Shown: one piece after another, positions 14,471-22,272 of the stretch
How positions within the stretch are numbered: position 1 is the first letter of the stretch
Layout of the letters: the number at the start of each line of letters is the position of its first letter
Assembly (NCBI GenBank): GCA_039808985.1
Contig: JBDHUC010000031.1
Location: 1 to 23,851, forward strand
DNA: 23,851 bases
Source of the DNA: SXRF01 sp039808985
GTDB taxonomy: Bacteria; Pseudomonadota; Alphaproteobacteria; Rickettsiales; SXRF01
Direction of reading: 5' to 3'
The notes under the pieces: generated by a model
What the model saw: the letters and a program-made list of their open reading frames with translations, nothing else
Told to the model about the DNA's origin: nothing
The model's database searches: none
Translations under genes and position numbers: made by a program

Positions 14471-14986
14471 CTGTTTTTCCGGCGTAAGGAATAATGCAAG
14501 CTTGCTGTGTGAGTGGGCTATATCCTGCCACTGCCCCTCAAAATTTATTACCACCAATGCGCAGGTCGGAAATTCCATCTGCAGATTATTATGCATCTGC
14601 TTATCACCCTCTTTGGCAAGGGAAAGTGCAAGCTGATAAAGCCCAGGGTTATGCCCAACCACCATCAGCCTGCTGATATTTTGTGGCACCGACATTATTT
14701 TGCTTAGCAATTCATTTTCTGAAGCATTATATATTCTTTCGCTGTAAACAGCTTCCGGCCTCTGTGCAAATGCCACAAAAACCTCGGCCAGCGTTTCCCG
14801 CGTGCGTGTTGCGGTAGAACATAAAACCATATCAGGTATTATATTTCGGTCAGCCAGCGCCTCTCCTGCCCACATAGCCTCTTCGCGCCCACGCGGCGTA
14901 AGTTTCCGGTTATGGTCATGCTCCGAGATTCCGGCGTTTCGCGCTTGCCCGTGCCGCAGTATTATTAAGGTTTTCTTATCTTGCAC
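14462..14986 (-). CDS. sixA: SixA-type phosphohistidine phosphatase (histidine phosphatase superfamily)
   Basis: 174 aa. The catalytic RHG triad is at residues 11-13 (His12 forms the phosphoenzyme), with the second histidine His112 in VVGHNPG and a conserved CSTATRTRET region. SixA proteins dephosphorylate phosphohistidine on signalling or phosphotransfer proteins. The start is GTG (14984-14986); no upstream ATG fits. It is divergent from ppk, a polyphosphate kinase that works through a phosphohistidine. Regulation of ppk by it is conceivable but unproven. It overlaps the unknown gene at 14018 tail to tail. Confidence 0.85.
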   Translation of the reverse strand: MQDKKTLIILRHGQARNAGISEHDHNRKLTPRGREEAMWAGEALADRNIIPDMVLCSTATRTRETLAEVFVAFAQRPEAVYSERIYNASENELLSKIMSVPQNISRLMVVGHNPGLYQLALSLAKEGDKQMHNNLQMEFPTCALVVINFEGQWQDIAHSHSKLALFLTPEKQLS

Positions 14987-15128
14987 CTGATTTTAAAACT
15001 TTCTTAATGATAATTTTACCGTTCTGAACATATGTGAGGAATCTTTACCAGGTTCTGCCTAATTAATTAATACCATTTTAAATATATACTAATATAATGT
15101 TACGACACAATATTATTAAATTACTATA

Positions 15129-17291
15129 ATGAGCCATAATACAAATATTTTACAGTCCAGTTCCCGTTTTTTCAACCGGGAAACCTCATGGCTTGCCTTT
15201 AACATCCGCGTTCTGGAAGAAGCTGAAAATATCAGCCACCCTCTTATGGAGCGCCTTAACTTTCTTGCCATCTCTGCTTCCAACCTCGATGAATTTTACA
15301 TGGTACGCGTGGCAGGCCTTAAAGATTACGTTCGCCAGGGTATAACCAAGCAGAGCACCGATGGCATGACACCAGCAGGTGAGCTTGCGGTAATAAAGCA
15401 GATGGTAAAACATATGGTCGAGCGCCAGCATAAATGCTGGACCACCCTTCGTGGTTGCCTTGAAAAGCATGATATAAAAATCTTAAAAGCAGATAGCTTA
15501 AGCAAAAAAGAACATAGCTGGCTTGAGCATCATTTCATGGAAAATATTTTCCCGGTTCTCACCCCGATAGCAATCGACCCGGCGCATCCCTTCCCTTTCC
15601 TGCCTAATTTAAGCCTTGCCCTTGTATTCCAGCTTACTCATGAGCTACCCCACAAGGGCGAATCCGGCAAGGAATCCGGCGAGCAGATAGCGATAATCCC
15701 GCTTCCGGCCAGGTTGCCGCGCTTCATCCTGATGCCCGGAAAGAAGCTGCGCTATATAATGCTTGAGGATGTTATAAAACTTTTTATTCCCACTCTCATG
15801 CCTGGCTTTTCGGTGCATGACAGCGCCCTTTTCCGCATCATCCGCGATAGCGAGCTGGAGATAGAGGATGAGGATAAGGATTTCGTCCGCAATTTCGAGC
15901 TGGCAGTAAAACAGCGCCGCCGTGGTCGGGTTATCCAGATAAAATTCGCAAGCCCTGCCAGCCACACCCTGGTACAGTTTGTATCCGAGCAGATGCATGT
16001 TGAGATGGAAAATGTAATAGATGTTGAGGGGCTTCTTGGCCTCGTTAATTTAAAGGAATTACTGGAAAATTCTCCGCCATCTTTACGCTTCCAGCCATTT
16101 AAGGCCCGCTTCCCTGAGCGCATAAATGATTTCGGGGGCGACTGTTTTGCCGCCATAGCCGCCAAGGACATAATTATCCATCACCCGTTTGAAACCTTCA
16201 ATGTTGTAATACAGTTCCTGCGCCAGGCCGCAGAAGACCCAGACGTAGTTTCCATAAAACAAACACTCTACCGCACCAGCAAGGACTCGCCTATAGCGCG
16301 CGCTCTTATTGCTGCCGCCGAAGCCGGAAAATCCGTAACAGCGCTGGTCGAACTGAAAGCCCGGTTTGATGAGGAAACAAATATCAAATGGGCGCGCGAT
16401 CTGGAAAGCGCAGGCGTACAGGTTGTCTATGGCTTCGTTGGCCTTAAAACCCATGCGAAAGTAACCCTTGTCACCCGCCGCGAAAATCACAGGCTGGTTT
16501 CTTATGTGCATTTCGGTACTGGCAACTATCACCCGGCAACTGCAAAACTCTATACCGACCTGTCATTTTTTACCTGCGAACCAGTACTATGCCGCGATGC
16601 AGCCTGCCTTTTCAATTTCGTAACCGGCAATGCGCCGCCTCGGAAATTCAATAAGCTTATAATCGCCCCGCGTGACATGCGTAAGCGCCTTATTGCAATG
16701 ATCGAAGACGAGATCGACCATGTAAAGAACGGGCGCAAGGGAACCATCTGGGCGAAGATGAATTCGCTGGTTGACGAACAGGTGATAGATGCGCTTTACC
16801 GCGCTTCGCAGGCTGGCGTTATAATCGAGCTGGTAGTACGTGGCATATGCTGCCTGCGCCCCGGAGTTCCAGGCCTTTCCGATAACATACGCGTAAAAAG
16901 CATAATAGGCCGCTTTCTTGAGCATTCGCGTATCTATTGTTTCGGTAATGGCTATAATATGCCCTCTCCTAACGCAAAGCTATTCATCGGCTCGGCAGAC
17001 TGGATGCCGCGCAATTTCGACTGGCGCGTGGAGGTAATCGTGCCGATAGAAAATCCCACAGTGCATGAGCAGATAATGGGGCAGATAATGATGGCTAACC
17101 TTAAAGATGAGAGCCAGAGCTGGGTATTGCAGCAAGACGGCACCTATAAACGTATATCGCTGGATAGCAAGGCCATCTCGGCGCATGATTATTTTATTAA
17201 AAATCCCAGCTTGTCAGGGCGCGGCACATCGCTTAAAAAGGCCAAATCAACCCAGATGTTAAAATATAAGGCAGTAAAGAAGGATGTATAG
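15129..17291 (+). CDS. ppk: polyphosphate kinase 1
   Basis: 720-aa enzyme that reversibly polymerises the ATP gamma-phosphate into polyphosphate, using histidine autophosphorylation. The N-terminal domain opens FNRETSWLAFNIRVLEEA and NLDEFYMVRVAGLK. The two PLD-like catalytic domains carry His442 in LKTHAKV (equivalent to E. coli His435), His461 in VHFGTGNYHPATAKLYTD, and His599 in RFLEHSRIYCF (equivalent to His592). SADWMPRNFDWRVEV is also intact. The lysine-rich C-terminal tail extends past the core. The ATG has no clear Shine-Dalgarno, and a TATAAT at 15093-15098 could be part of the promoter. I see no Pho box. ppx follows after a repeat. Confidence 0.97.
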   Translation: MSHNTNILQSSSRFFNRETSWLAFNIRVLEEAENISHPLMERLNFLAISASNLDEFYMVRVAGLKDYVRQGITKQSTDGMTPAGELAVIKQMVKHMVERQHKCWTTLRGCLEKHDIKILKADSLSKKEHSWLEHHFMENIFPVLTPIAIDPAHPFPFLPNLSLALVFQLTHELPHKGESGKESGEQIAIIPLPARLPRFILMPGKKLRYIMLEDVIKLFIPTLMPGFSVHDSALFRIIRDSELEIEDEDKDFVRNFELAVKQRRRGRVIQIKFASPASHTLVQFVSEQMHVEMENVIDVEGLLGLVNLKELLENSPPSLRFQPFKARFPERINDFGGDCFAAIAAKDIIIHHPFETFNVVIQFLRQAAEDPDVVSIKQTLYRTSKDSPIARALIAAAEAGKSVTALVELKARFDEETNIKWARDLESAGVQVVYGFVGLKTHAKVTLVTRRENHRLVSYVHFGTGNYHPATAKLYTDLSFFTCEPVLCRDAACLFNFVTGNAPPRKFNKLIIAPRDMRKRLIAMIEDEIDHVKNGRKGTIWAKMNSLVDEQVIDALYRASQAGVIIELVVRGICCLRPGVPGLSDNIRVKSIIGRFLEHSRIYCFGNGYNMPSPNAKLFIGSADWMPRNFDWRVEVIVPIENPTVHEQIMGQIMMANLKDESQSWVLQQDGTYKRISLDSKAISAHDYFIKNPSLSGRGTSLKKAKSTQMLKYKAVKKDV

Positions 17292-17317
17292 ACATATCAG
17301 TAATCGTCACGCAAAAT

Positions 17318-17362
17318 TCCTTCTCTCTATGGGGGAAGGTTAGGATGAGGGCTTTCCTTTTG
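17318..17362. repeat. partial copy of the ilvB-type palindromic repeat
   Basis: CCTTCTCTCTATGGGGGAAG, then GTTAGGATGAGGG, matches the left arm of the element inside ilvB (CAGTAGGGGAGAGGTTAGGAGGG). It lies in the ppk-ppx gap and could form a hairpin in the joint transcript. Confidence 0.6.
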
Positions 17363-17397
17363 TCATCTCTGGCGTTATTCGAGGAAATCGGGAAATA

Positions 17398-18867
17398 ATG
17401 GCTTACAATAACCAAGACGCGCGTATCGGCATAATCGACATTGGCTCCAATTCAATCCGCCTCGTGGTATACGACCAGAACAAACGCACGCCCATTCCCA
17501 TCTATAATGAAAAAGTCCTGTGCGAACTTGGCAAAGGGCTGGCCACAAGCGGAGTCCTTAATCCGGCTGGGGTTGAGATGGGAAAAGGCGCATTGCGCCG
17601 TTTCGTGGCCATGGGCCGCAATATGGGCATTGCAGAATTGAATGTCATTGCCACAGCCGCCATACGCGATGCAAAAGATGGCCGTGATTTCTGCAACTGG
17701 CTTGAGCAAACCTACAATGTAAAGGCCGATATAATATCTGGCGAGGAAGAAGCCAGGCTTGGCGCATTCGCCGTCTGCTCTTCCATATATAAACCACGCG
17801 GCATAACCGCTGACCTGGGAGGCGGCAGCCTTGAACTTGTGCGTGTAAATGATGGCGCTATTTACGGCCATCACAGCCTGCCGCTGGGCAGTCTGCGTAT
17901 GCTTGATGAAAGCAAGGGTGATCGCGAAAAGCTGCGCAAGCTGATAGATAGGAGATTTGCCGAAATAAACTGGCTGGATGACGAGAAAACACCAAATATA
18001 TATGCCATTGGCGGCAGCTTCCGCGCCCTTGCCAAGATGCATATGGTTGCAAATAATTACCCTCTGCAGATACTCCATGAATACACAGTTGCAGCAAAAC
18101 CATTCCTTGCTTTTGTGCGCGAGATCGCAGCAATGCCTATCGAAAAAATCGAAAAATATCCTGGCTCCGCTGCCAAGCGCGCCGCAGCGCTTCCCGGTGC
18201 CGCAATGGTTCTGGAAACCCTGCTCACTTCAAGCAAAGCCGACAACATCATCTTCTCAGCAAGCGGTATCCGCGAAGGGTATGTTTATAAGAAGCTTACC
18301 ATAAGCGAGCGCGATGAGGACGGGCTTATATTTTCCTGCCGCGAATTTTCTTCACGCGGTGGCCGCAGCACCGAGTATAGCCACGAGCTTTATAGCTGGT
18401 TGCAACCGCTGCTTGACAGCGAGCCTAAATACATGCAACGCCTGCGCCTGGCCTTTTGCCTTCTTTCCGACATTGCGCTGCATATCCACCCGGAATATCG
18501 TGCGCAATGGGCTTTCCAGCGCATTATCTATTCGGCCTTCACCAGCATCACCCATACTGAGAGAGCCACACTGGCGCTCGCGCTTTACCACCGCTACCAA
18601 TTCAAGCTAAAAGACGAATACCCGCAACTTAAGCTGATAAGCAATGCTGATAAGGCCTGGGCCAAGCTGGTCGGCACCGGTGCCAACCTCGCCTATCATT
18701 TATCCGGCAGCATAAGCGGAAACTTACACAAAACCGCGCTGGTAGTGAAAGATAAGGGGATAGCCCTCCAGTTCGTTGGCGATATGGCCGATATAATGGG
18801 TGATTCAATCCAGAAACGAATTGATGGCGCAAGCGAAGCCTACAGCAACTACATTTCTGGAAAATAA
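17398..18867 (+). CDS. ppx: exopolyphosphatase, Ppx/GppA family
   Basis: 489 aa. ASKHA-fold phosphatase that releases phosphate from polyphosphate ends (and may also hydrolyse pppGpp). N-terminal phosphate loop IGIIDIGSNSIRLVVYD (Asp14, Ser17, Asn18, Ser19), then VIATAAIRDA, the catalytic ISGEEEARLGA, and the second loop TADLGGGSLELV. The C-terminal half is the helical HD-like domain, with HPEYRAQWAFQRI and LALALYHRYQF. Paired with ppk upstream it sets polyphosphate turnover. The spacer of about 106 bp holds a repeat, so one transcript or two are both possible. Confidence 0.95.
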   Translation: MAYNNQDARIGIIDIGSNSIRLVVYDQNKRTPIPIYNEKVLCELGKGLATSGVLNPAGVEMGKGALRRFVAMGRNMGIAELNVIATAAIRDAKDGRDFCNWLEQTYNVKADIISGEEEARLGAFAVCSSIYKPRGITADLGGGSLELVRVNDGAIYGHHSLPLGSLRMLDESKGDREKLRKLIDRRFAEINWLDDEKTPNIYAIGGSFRALAKMHMVANNYPLQILHEYTVAAKPFLAFVREIAAMPIEKIEKYPGSAAKRAAALPGAAMVLETLLTSSKADNIIFSASGIREGYVYKKLTISERDEDGLIFSCREFSSRGGRSTEYSHELYSWLQPLLDSEPKYMQRLRLAFCLLSDIALHIHPEYRAQWAFQRIIYSAFTSITHTERATLALALYHRYQFKLKDEYPQLKLISNADKAWAKLVGTGANLAYHLSGSISGNLHKTALVVKDKGIALQFVGDMADIMGDSIQKRIDGASEAYSNYISGK

Positions 18868-18887
18868 TATATTTTTCAATATATTAT
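18864..18887 (+). terminator. AT-only hairpin at the end of ppx
   Basis: ATAATATATT (18864-18873) and AATATATTAT (18878-18887) are perfect arms around a 4-base loop that includes the ppx stop codon. The stem has no G-C pairs and a poor T-tract, so termination strength is doubtful. Confidence 0.35.
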
Positions 18888-18932
18888 ATATAATTTATCT
18901 AAAATCACCGCAAATCTTAACAAAACCGTCAT

Positions 18933-18961
18933 ATGACTTATTAGTTAATTTTAACTATAAT
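18933..18961 (+). promoter_or_regulatory. candidate promoter of the 18997/19486 gene pair
   Basis: ATGACT (18933-18938), 17 bp, and a consensus TATAAT (18956-18961), 36 bases before the ATG. A GGGAG ribosome binding site lies in between. Confidence 0.5.
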
Positions 18962-18996
18962 GGCTTTGTAAAGCACCATTATACACAGGGAGCAGT

Positions 18997-19473
18997 ATGT
19001 CAGACAGGCAGAACAAAGAAACTTTTTTCTCACAGATTTTTACAGAGCTCAGAAGATCCATCACAGAACCACACCTTCCAAAGTTTATTTCCAAAGCCAA
19101 ATTAGATATTACAGAGGAATTGCAAAAATTTGATAAGCCAGGCAAAGGCTATGGTATTTTAGAAAAAGATGAAGTAGAAAAAGCTGCCCCCCGTATAAAA
19201 GAAATATTTAAAGACCTTGTAGAAAAATATCCCGAACAAAAAAACTATTTATTAGGTGAGTTAAGCGGTGCGAATAGAGAAACAAATACAAAGAGCACAA
19301 GGGATAATTCCGATAAAACAGGCAGTAGGACAGGCATTGTTTTTGACCGTGAAGGCTTCGCTGCATACATGAATGCCCTCCGCGAGATAGTTCCAAATAA
19401 CACACCACTTGAGCCAGGCGTGCAGCATACACCTGCAAACAACACCCGCGACCAGAACACAAAAAGCATATAG
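18997..19473 (+). CDS. hypothetical protein, 158 aa, lineage-specific
   Basis: No recognised family and no signal or membrane segment. The N-terminal 90 residues look helical (ETFFSQIFTELRRSITEPHL, then LDITEELQKFD and APRIKEIFKDLVEKYPEQK). A Thr/Asn/Ser-rich linker (about 92-112) leads to a second short segment (GIVFDREGFAAYMNALREIV) and a disordered tail ending NTKSI. The start is supported by GGGAG and a good promoter. The gene at 19486 follows after 12 bp and is very likely co-transcribed. It is similar in style to the cluster at 4693-6906, but without the ankyrin-like module. Confidence 0.6.
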   Translation: MSDRQNKETFFSQIFTELRRSITEPHLPKFISKAKLDITEELQKFDKPGKGYGILEKDEVEKAAPRIKEIFKDLVEKYPEQKNYLLGELSGANRETNTKSTRDNSDKTGSRTGIVFDREGFAAYMNALREIVPNNTPLEPGVQHTPANNTRDQNTKSI

Positions 19474-19485
19474 GAAAAACAAAAC

Positions 19486-19917
19486 ATGTCAGAAAACGAC
19501 CAGACTGGCCTTTTTACGCGGGCCATAAACCTTATTAAAAATGCACATGATGCAAAAATGGAGGAAGGCCTCAGGCATAGCATAAAAAGGGAATTGAGTA
19601 TTGCCGATAACGCAAACAACAGGAATGGAATTACCGAGATCAGCGATATTTCTGATTACACAATAAATAATTTAAAGAAACTGGTGGGCAGATTTTCAGC
19701 ATACGATTCCATGAAGGCGCTTGATGACGTTGTAAAGATAGAAACTCCTGGCAAACCTATGTTGTCAGATACAATAAGCCCACGCATAAACATAACAGAA
19801 GAAGCGCTTAAACAAGTCCAGGAAATTATATCAGGCATTAATCGCCCTGATACCACACCATCAAACTCTGCCCTTCAGGCCAGCAAAGCCGAAAAACCTA
19901 AATCAAGAAGCATGTAG
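19486..19917 (+). CDS. hypothetical protein, 143 aa, lineage-specific
   Basis: Second gene of a two-gene unit (12-bp gap with AGGAAA before ATG). Predicted helical segments are LFTRAINLIKNAHDAKMEEG, TINNLKKLVGRFSAYDSM and TEEALKQVQEIISGI, separated by polar loops. The last 25 residues are Ser/Lys-rich and end KSRSM. There is no signal peptide, known motif or family match I can recall. It is AT-rich like its partner and is followed directly by palindromic repeats. Confidence 0.6.
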   Translation: MSENDQTGLFTRAINLIKNAHDAKMEEGLRHSIKRELSIADNANNRNGITEISDISDYTINNLKKLVGRFSAYDSMKALDDVVKIETPGKPMLSDTISPRINITEEALKQVQEIISGINRPDTTPSNSALQASKAEKPKSRSM

Positions 19918-19920
19918 CAA

Positions 19921-20105
19921 TGCCATCCTGTGAGGCGCGCCGCCGCAACACTGTCATCCTGTGAGGCGCGTAGCGACTGCACAGGATCTCCACCAATAAT
20001 CCTGAGATCCTGCGCAATGCTTACGCATTCGCAGGACGACACATCCAGCAAAAGCCAAATGCAATTGCCATGTAGCCCCCAGCACCCAGCCCCTAGAACC
20101 TACAA
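19921..20105. repeat. palindromic and heptad repeat block
   Basis: CATCCTGTGAGGCGCG occurs twice (from about 19924 and 19955), then CACAGGATCTCC. At 20003-20040 a 38-bp unit is an exact reverse complement of part of the block at 13150-13186. CAAATGCAATTGCCAT lies at 20056-20071. The end (20075-20102) reads in 7-mers: AGCCCCC, AGCACCC, AGCCCCT, AGAACCT. No gene is visible. Confidence 0.7.
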
Positions 20106-21092
20106 ATACGGGTCTTCTTTAAGCAGGTAGTTCTGCACATAATCTTTTATGCCGTCCTGCAGGCTGGTAAACGGGGCTGAATATCCTGCTGCACGCAGGC
20201 GGTCGAGCTTCGCCTCGGTGAAATACTGGTACTTCTTCACAATAGAAGGCGGCATATCAATATATAATATACGCGCATCATAACCAAGTGCGGCAAATAT
20301 AGCCTTCGCCATTTCGTTGAACGTGCTGGCCTTGCCGCTGCCCAGATTGAAGAGGCCGGACACCTGCGGGTTATCAAGGCACCACAAAAGCACCTTCACA
20401 ATATCCTTTACATAAGCCATATCGCGCAACTGTCCGCCATCGACATATTTGCTGTTATATGAACGGAACAGTTTTATGCTGCTATGCTCGATAGCGTGCG
20501 ACGCGATCTGCGAAATAACGCTGCTCTGCGATTCTTTATGATATTCATTCGGCCCATATGCATTGAACAGTTTGAAGCCAACCCATTGCGGCAGCGGCAT
20601 CTCCCCGGTTGACACCACCCTTGCCACATGCGTATCGAACAGGTGCTTGCTCCAGCCATATCCCGAAAGCGGCGTCAGCTTCTGCAGATAGGCAAGGTCC
20701 ATATTATCATCAAAACCATTGGCCCCGTTGCCATAAGTTGCAGCGGCAGAAATATACACGAAGCGCACTTCGTTCTTATTGCACCAGCGCCACAGGTTTA
20801 GCGACAACGCAAAATTATTCTGGAGTATAAGGTCAATCCTGTCCTCAGTGGTAGAAGATAAAGAGCCCATATGATACACCATCTCAACATCAGAATGATG
20901 CAGGTCGAGCCAGTCGAATAATTCGCGTGGCAATATTATCTCATGTGCCGGATGCTTGCTTAGGTTACGCCATTTATCGCCAACCCCGAATTCGTCGCAT
21001 ACTACTATATTATGGGTTCCACGCTTTATAAGTTCAGCCACGAGGTTTGAACCGATAAACCCACCGCCGCCAGTAACCAGAATATTTTTCAT
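20100..21092 (-). CDS. hldD: ADP-L-glycero-D-manno-heptose 6-epimerase
   Basis: 330 aa. Makes the heptose donor for the inner LPS core. N-terminal Rossmann loop TGGGGFIGSNL (residues 7-17) binds NADP. The extended-SDR catalytic set is present: Ser115 in YISAAATYG, Tyr145 and Lys149 in YGWSK. Family features include LLEDP-type C-terminal substrate contacts, FNAYGPNEYHK, and RDMAYVKDIV. Other NDP-sugar epimerases are possible, but the residues around VVCDEFGVGDKWRNL and MGSLSSTTE fit HldD (RfaD). It is monocistronic between repeats and the divergent ubiK. Confidence 0.92.
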   Translation of the reverse strand: MKNILVTGGGGFIGSNLVAELIKRGTHNIVVCDEFGVGDKWRNLSKHPAHEIILPRELFDWLDLHHSDVEMVYHMGSLSSTTEDRIDLILQNNFALSLNLWRWCNKNEVRFVYISAAATYGNGANGFDDNMDLAYLQKLTPLSGYGWSKHLFDTHVARVVSTGEMPLPQWVGFKLFNAYGPNEYHKESQSSVISQIASHAIEHSSIKLFRSYNSKYVDGGQLRDMAYVKDIVKVLLWCLDNPQVSGLFNLGSGKASTFNEMAKAIFAALGYDARILYIDMPPSIVKKYQYFTEAKLDRLRAAGYSAPFTSLQDGIKDYVQNYLLKEDPYL

Positions 21093-21187
21093 ATGTCTTT
21101 CAAAGTTGGGTTAAATAATATATATTCTCCCCTTATTATATAATGAGAACCCTTAACAAAGTGTAAAACCGCCTTTAACAGGCACTA

Positions 21188-21475
21188 ATGGACAAGAGCA
21201 TGGAAAACAACAATAAATTCTTCTCAGACCTCTCCCGTATGGCTAGCGGAGCCGCCGGAGGGTTAATGGATATTAAGCGTGAAATGGAAGAAATGATACA
21301 CATCCAACTGGAAAAACTCTTACAAAAGATGAGCTTAGCTACAAAAGAAGAGCTCGATACCACCCAGGAAATGCTCAAAAAGGCCAGAAATGAGCAGGAA
21401 GAGCTGAAAAGGCGGTTTGAGGAGCTGGAACTGAGGATAAATTCCCTAACTATCGGGGAAAAAAGCACTAAATAA
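21188..21475 (+). CDS. ubiK: UbiK-type ubiquinone biosynthesis accessory factor (BMFP family)
   Basis: 95 aa with the family layout: an amphipathic N-terminus (NKFFSDLSRMASGAAGGLMD), then a helix IKREMEEMIHIQLEKLLQKM, a hinge at SLATKEELD, and a C-terminal coiled coil (about residues 55-88) rich in Glu/Lys/Leu. In E. coli this small trimer helps the soluble ubiquinone-biosynthesis complex. An ATG five codons in (MENNNKFF) is an alternative start. The upstream 95-bp divergent spacer contains TATAAT at 21139-21144 without a good -35. Confidence 0.88.
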   Translation: MDKSMENNNKFFSDLSRMASGAAGGLMDIKREMEEMIHIQLEKLLQKMSLATKEELDTTQEMLKKARNEQEELKRRFEELELRINSLTIGEKSTK

Positions 21476-21488
21476 CCCGCGATGCATT

Positions 21489-21626
21489 TTGCACAAATAA
21501 GCGACTGTATTATATAAATAAAATAATTTTCATTCATTCTTCCTTAAAGTAATGGATTTTTGAATCATTCCGTGTCAGGATTGATTCATGTAAGTCGCGC
21601 TGTATCTTATTTACAGCGCGATTTTT
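21489..21626 (+). ncRNA. candidate small RNA or attenuated leader
   Basis: A promoter-like TTGCAC (21489-21494) with TATATA/TATAAA (21511-21518) is followed by about 100 bases with no reading frame. These contain a hairpin (TGAATCA 21561-21567, TGATTCA 21582-21588) and then a strong intrinsic terminator. This is the organisation of a free-standing sRNA, or of a leader that stops before the YbjN gene. I recognise no known RNA family. Confidence 0.4.
21595..21626 (+). terminator. intrinsic terminator upstream of the YbjN gene
   Basis: TCGCGCTGTA (21595-21604) and TACAGCGCGA (21612-21621) form a perfect 10-bp stem with a 7-base loop, followed by five T. Confidence 0.8.
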
Positions 21627-21687
21627 AGATAAAAAATTCAGTCAATTTCCACTGCATGATTTTTAAAAAAAATTGGAGAATAAAAAA

Positions 21688-22188
21688 ATGAAATCGCTAC
21701 AGATCAAAACCGATAAAATTTATAACCCACTCGACATCGCCGAGTTGGTGATTATGGATCGTGATTGGGTGTTTGATCGCCCGGATGATGGTGAGCTGGT
21801 TGCCGAAGTAACCGGCGTGTGGTGCAACTATCACATCTGGTTCACATGGCAGGAAGAATCAGGCGGACTGACATTATCATGCTCACTCGACAATAAATTC
21901 CAGCAGCAGGCGATAGCGAAAATTCATTCCGTGCTTGCAATGGCGAACGAAAAATTATGGCTTGGGCATTTTGGCTTCTGCACACAGGATAATTCAATTG
22001 TGTTCCGCCATTCACTTCTTCTGCGTGATGGCGCAGGCACAACAGCCGAACATCTGCAGGAACTGCTAGACCTCGCCATCAGCGAGTGTGAGCGTTTCTA
22101 TCCAGCTTTCCAGTCAGTCGTCTGGGGGGGCAAGACTCCTGCCGAAGCAATCGAGATAGCACTTTTTGAAACAATCGCCGAAGCTTAA
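21688..22188 (+). CDS. YbjN-domain protein
   Basis: 166 aa. The fold matches the YbjN group (related to type III secretion chaperone-like folds), and alphaproteobacterial members are often found beside proC, as here. Visible features: NPLDIAELVIMDRDWVFDR at the N-terminus, ELVAEVTGVWCNYHIWFTW, SCSLDNKF, then FGFCTQDNSIVFRHSLLL and a C-terminal helix with SECERFYPAFQSVVW. The molecular role is unsettled in the family; a link to stress or motility regulation has been suggested for E. coli. GGAG at 21675-21678 favours ATG 21688 over TTG 21673. It lies just after an intrinsic terminator. Confidence 0.85.
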   Translation: MKSLQIKTDKIYNPLDIAELVIMDRDWVFDRPDDGELVAEVTGVWCNYHIWFTWQEESGGLTLSCSLDNKFQQQAIAKIHSVLAMANEKLWLGHFGFCTQDNSIVFRHSLLLRDGAGTTAEHLQELLDLAISECERFYPAFQSVVWGGKTPAEAIEIALFETIAEA

Positions 22189-22190
22189 AT

Positions 22191-22270
22191 TTAGTTACCA
22201 GTTACCAGTTGCCAGTTACTAGTTGTCAGTTATATATTGCTAGTAACTAGTAACCGGTAACTAATAACTT
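22191..22270. repeat. heptamer array in inverted arrangement
   Basis: Units AGTTACC, AGTTACC, AGTTGCC, AGTTACT, AGTTGTC, AGTTATA are followed by AGTAACT, AGTAACC, GGTAACT, AATAACT, which are the complementary orientation. The two halves can pair in a long imperfect stem. It fills the gap between the YbjN gene and proC. Confidence 0.8.
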
Positions 22271-22272
22271 CT

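Noticed and set aside
17452..18078. 208-aa minus-strand ORF
   Set aside because: It lies opposite the conserved catalytic half of ppx; a shadow of its codon pattern.
4626..18920. Shared TTAACA motif before the unknown genes (near 4629, 13953 and 18916)
   Set aside because: The motif is six bases in AT-rich DNA, and its distance to the genes varies; it is not distinguishable from chance here.
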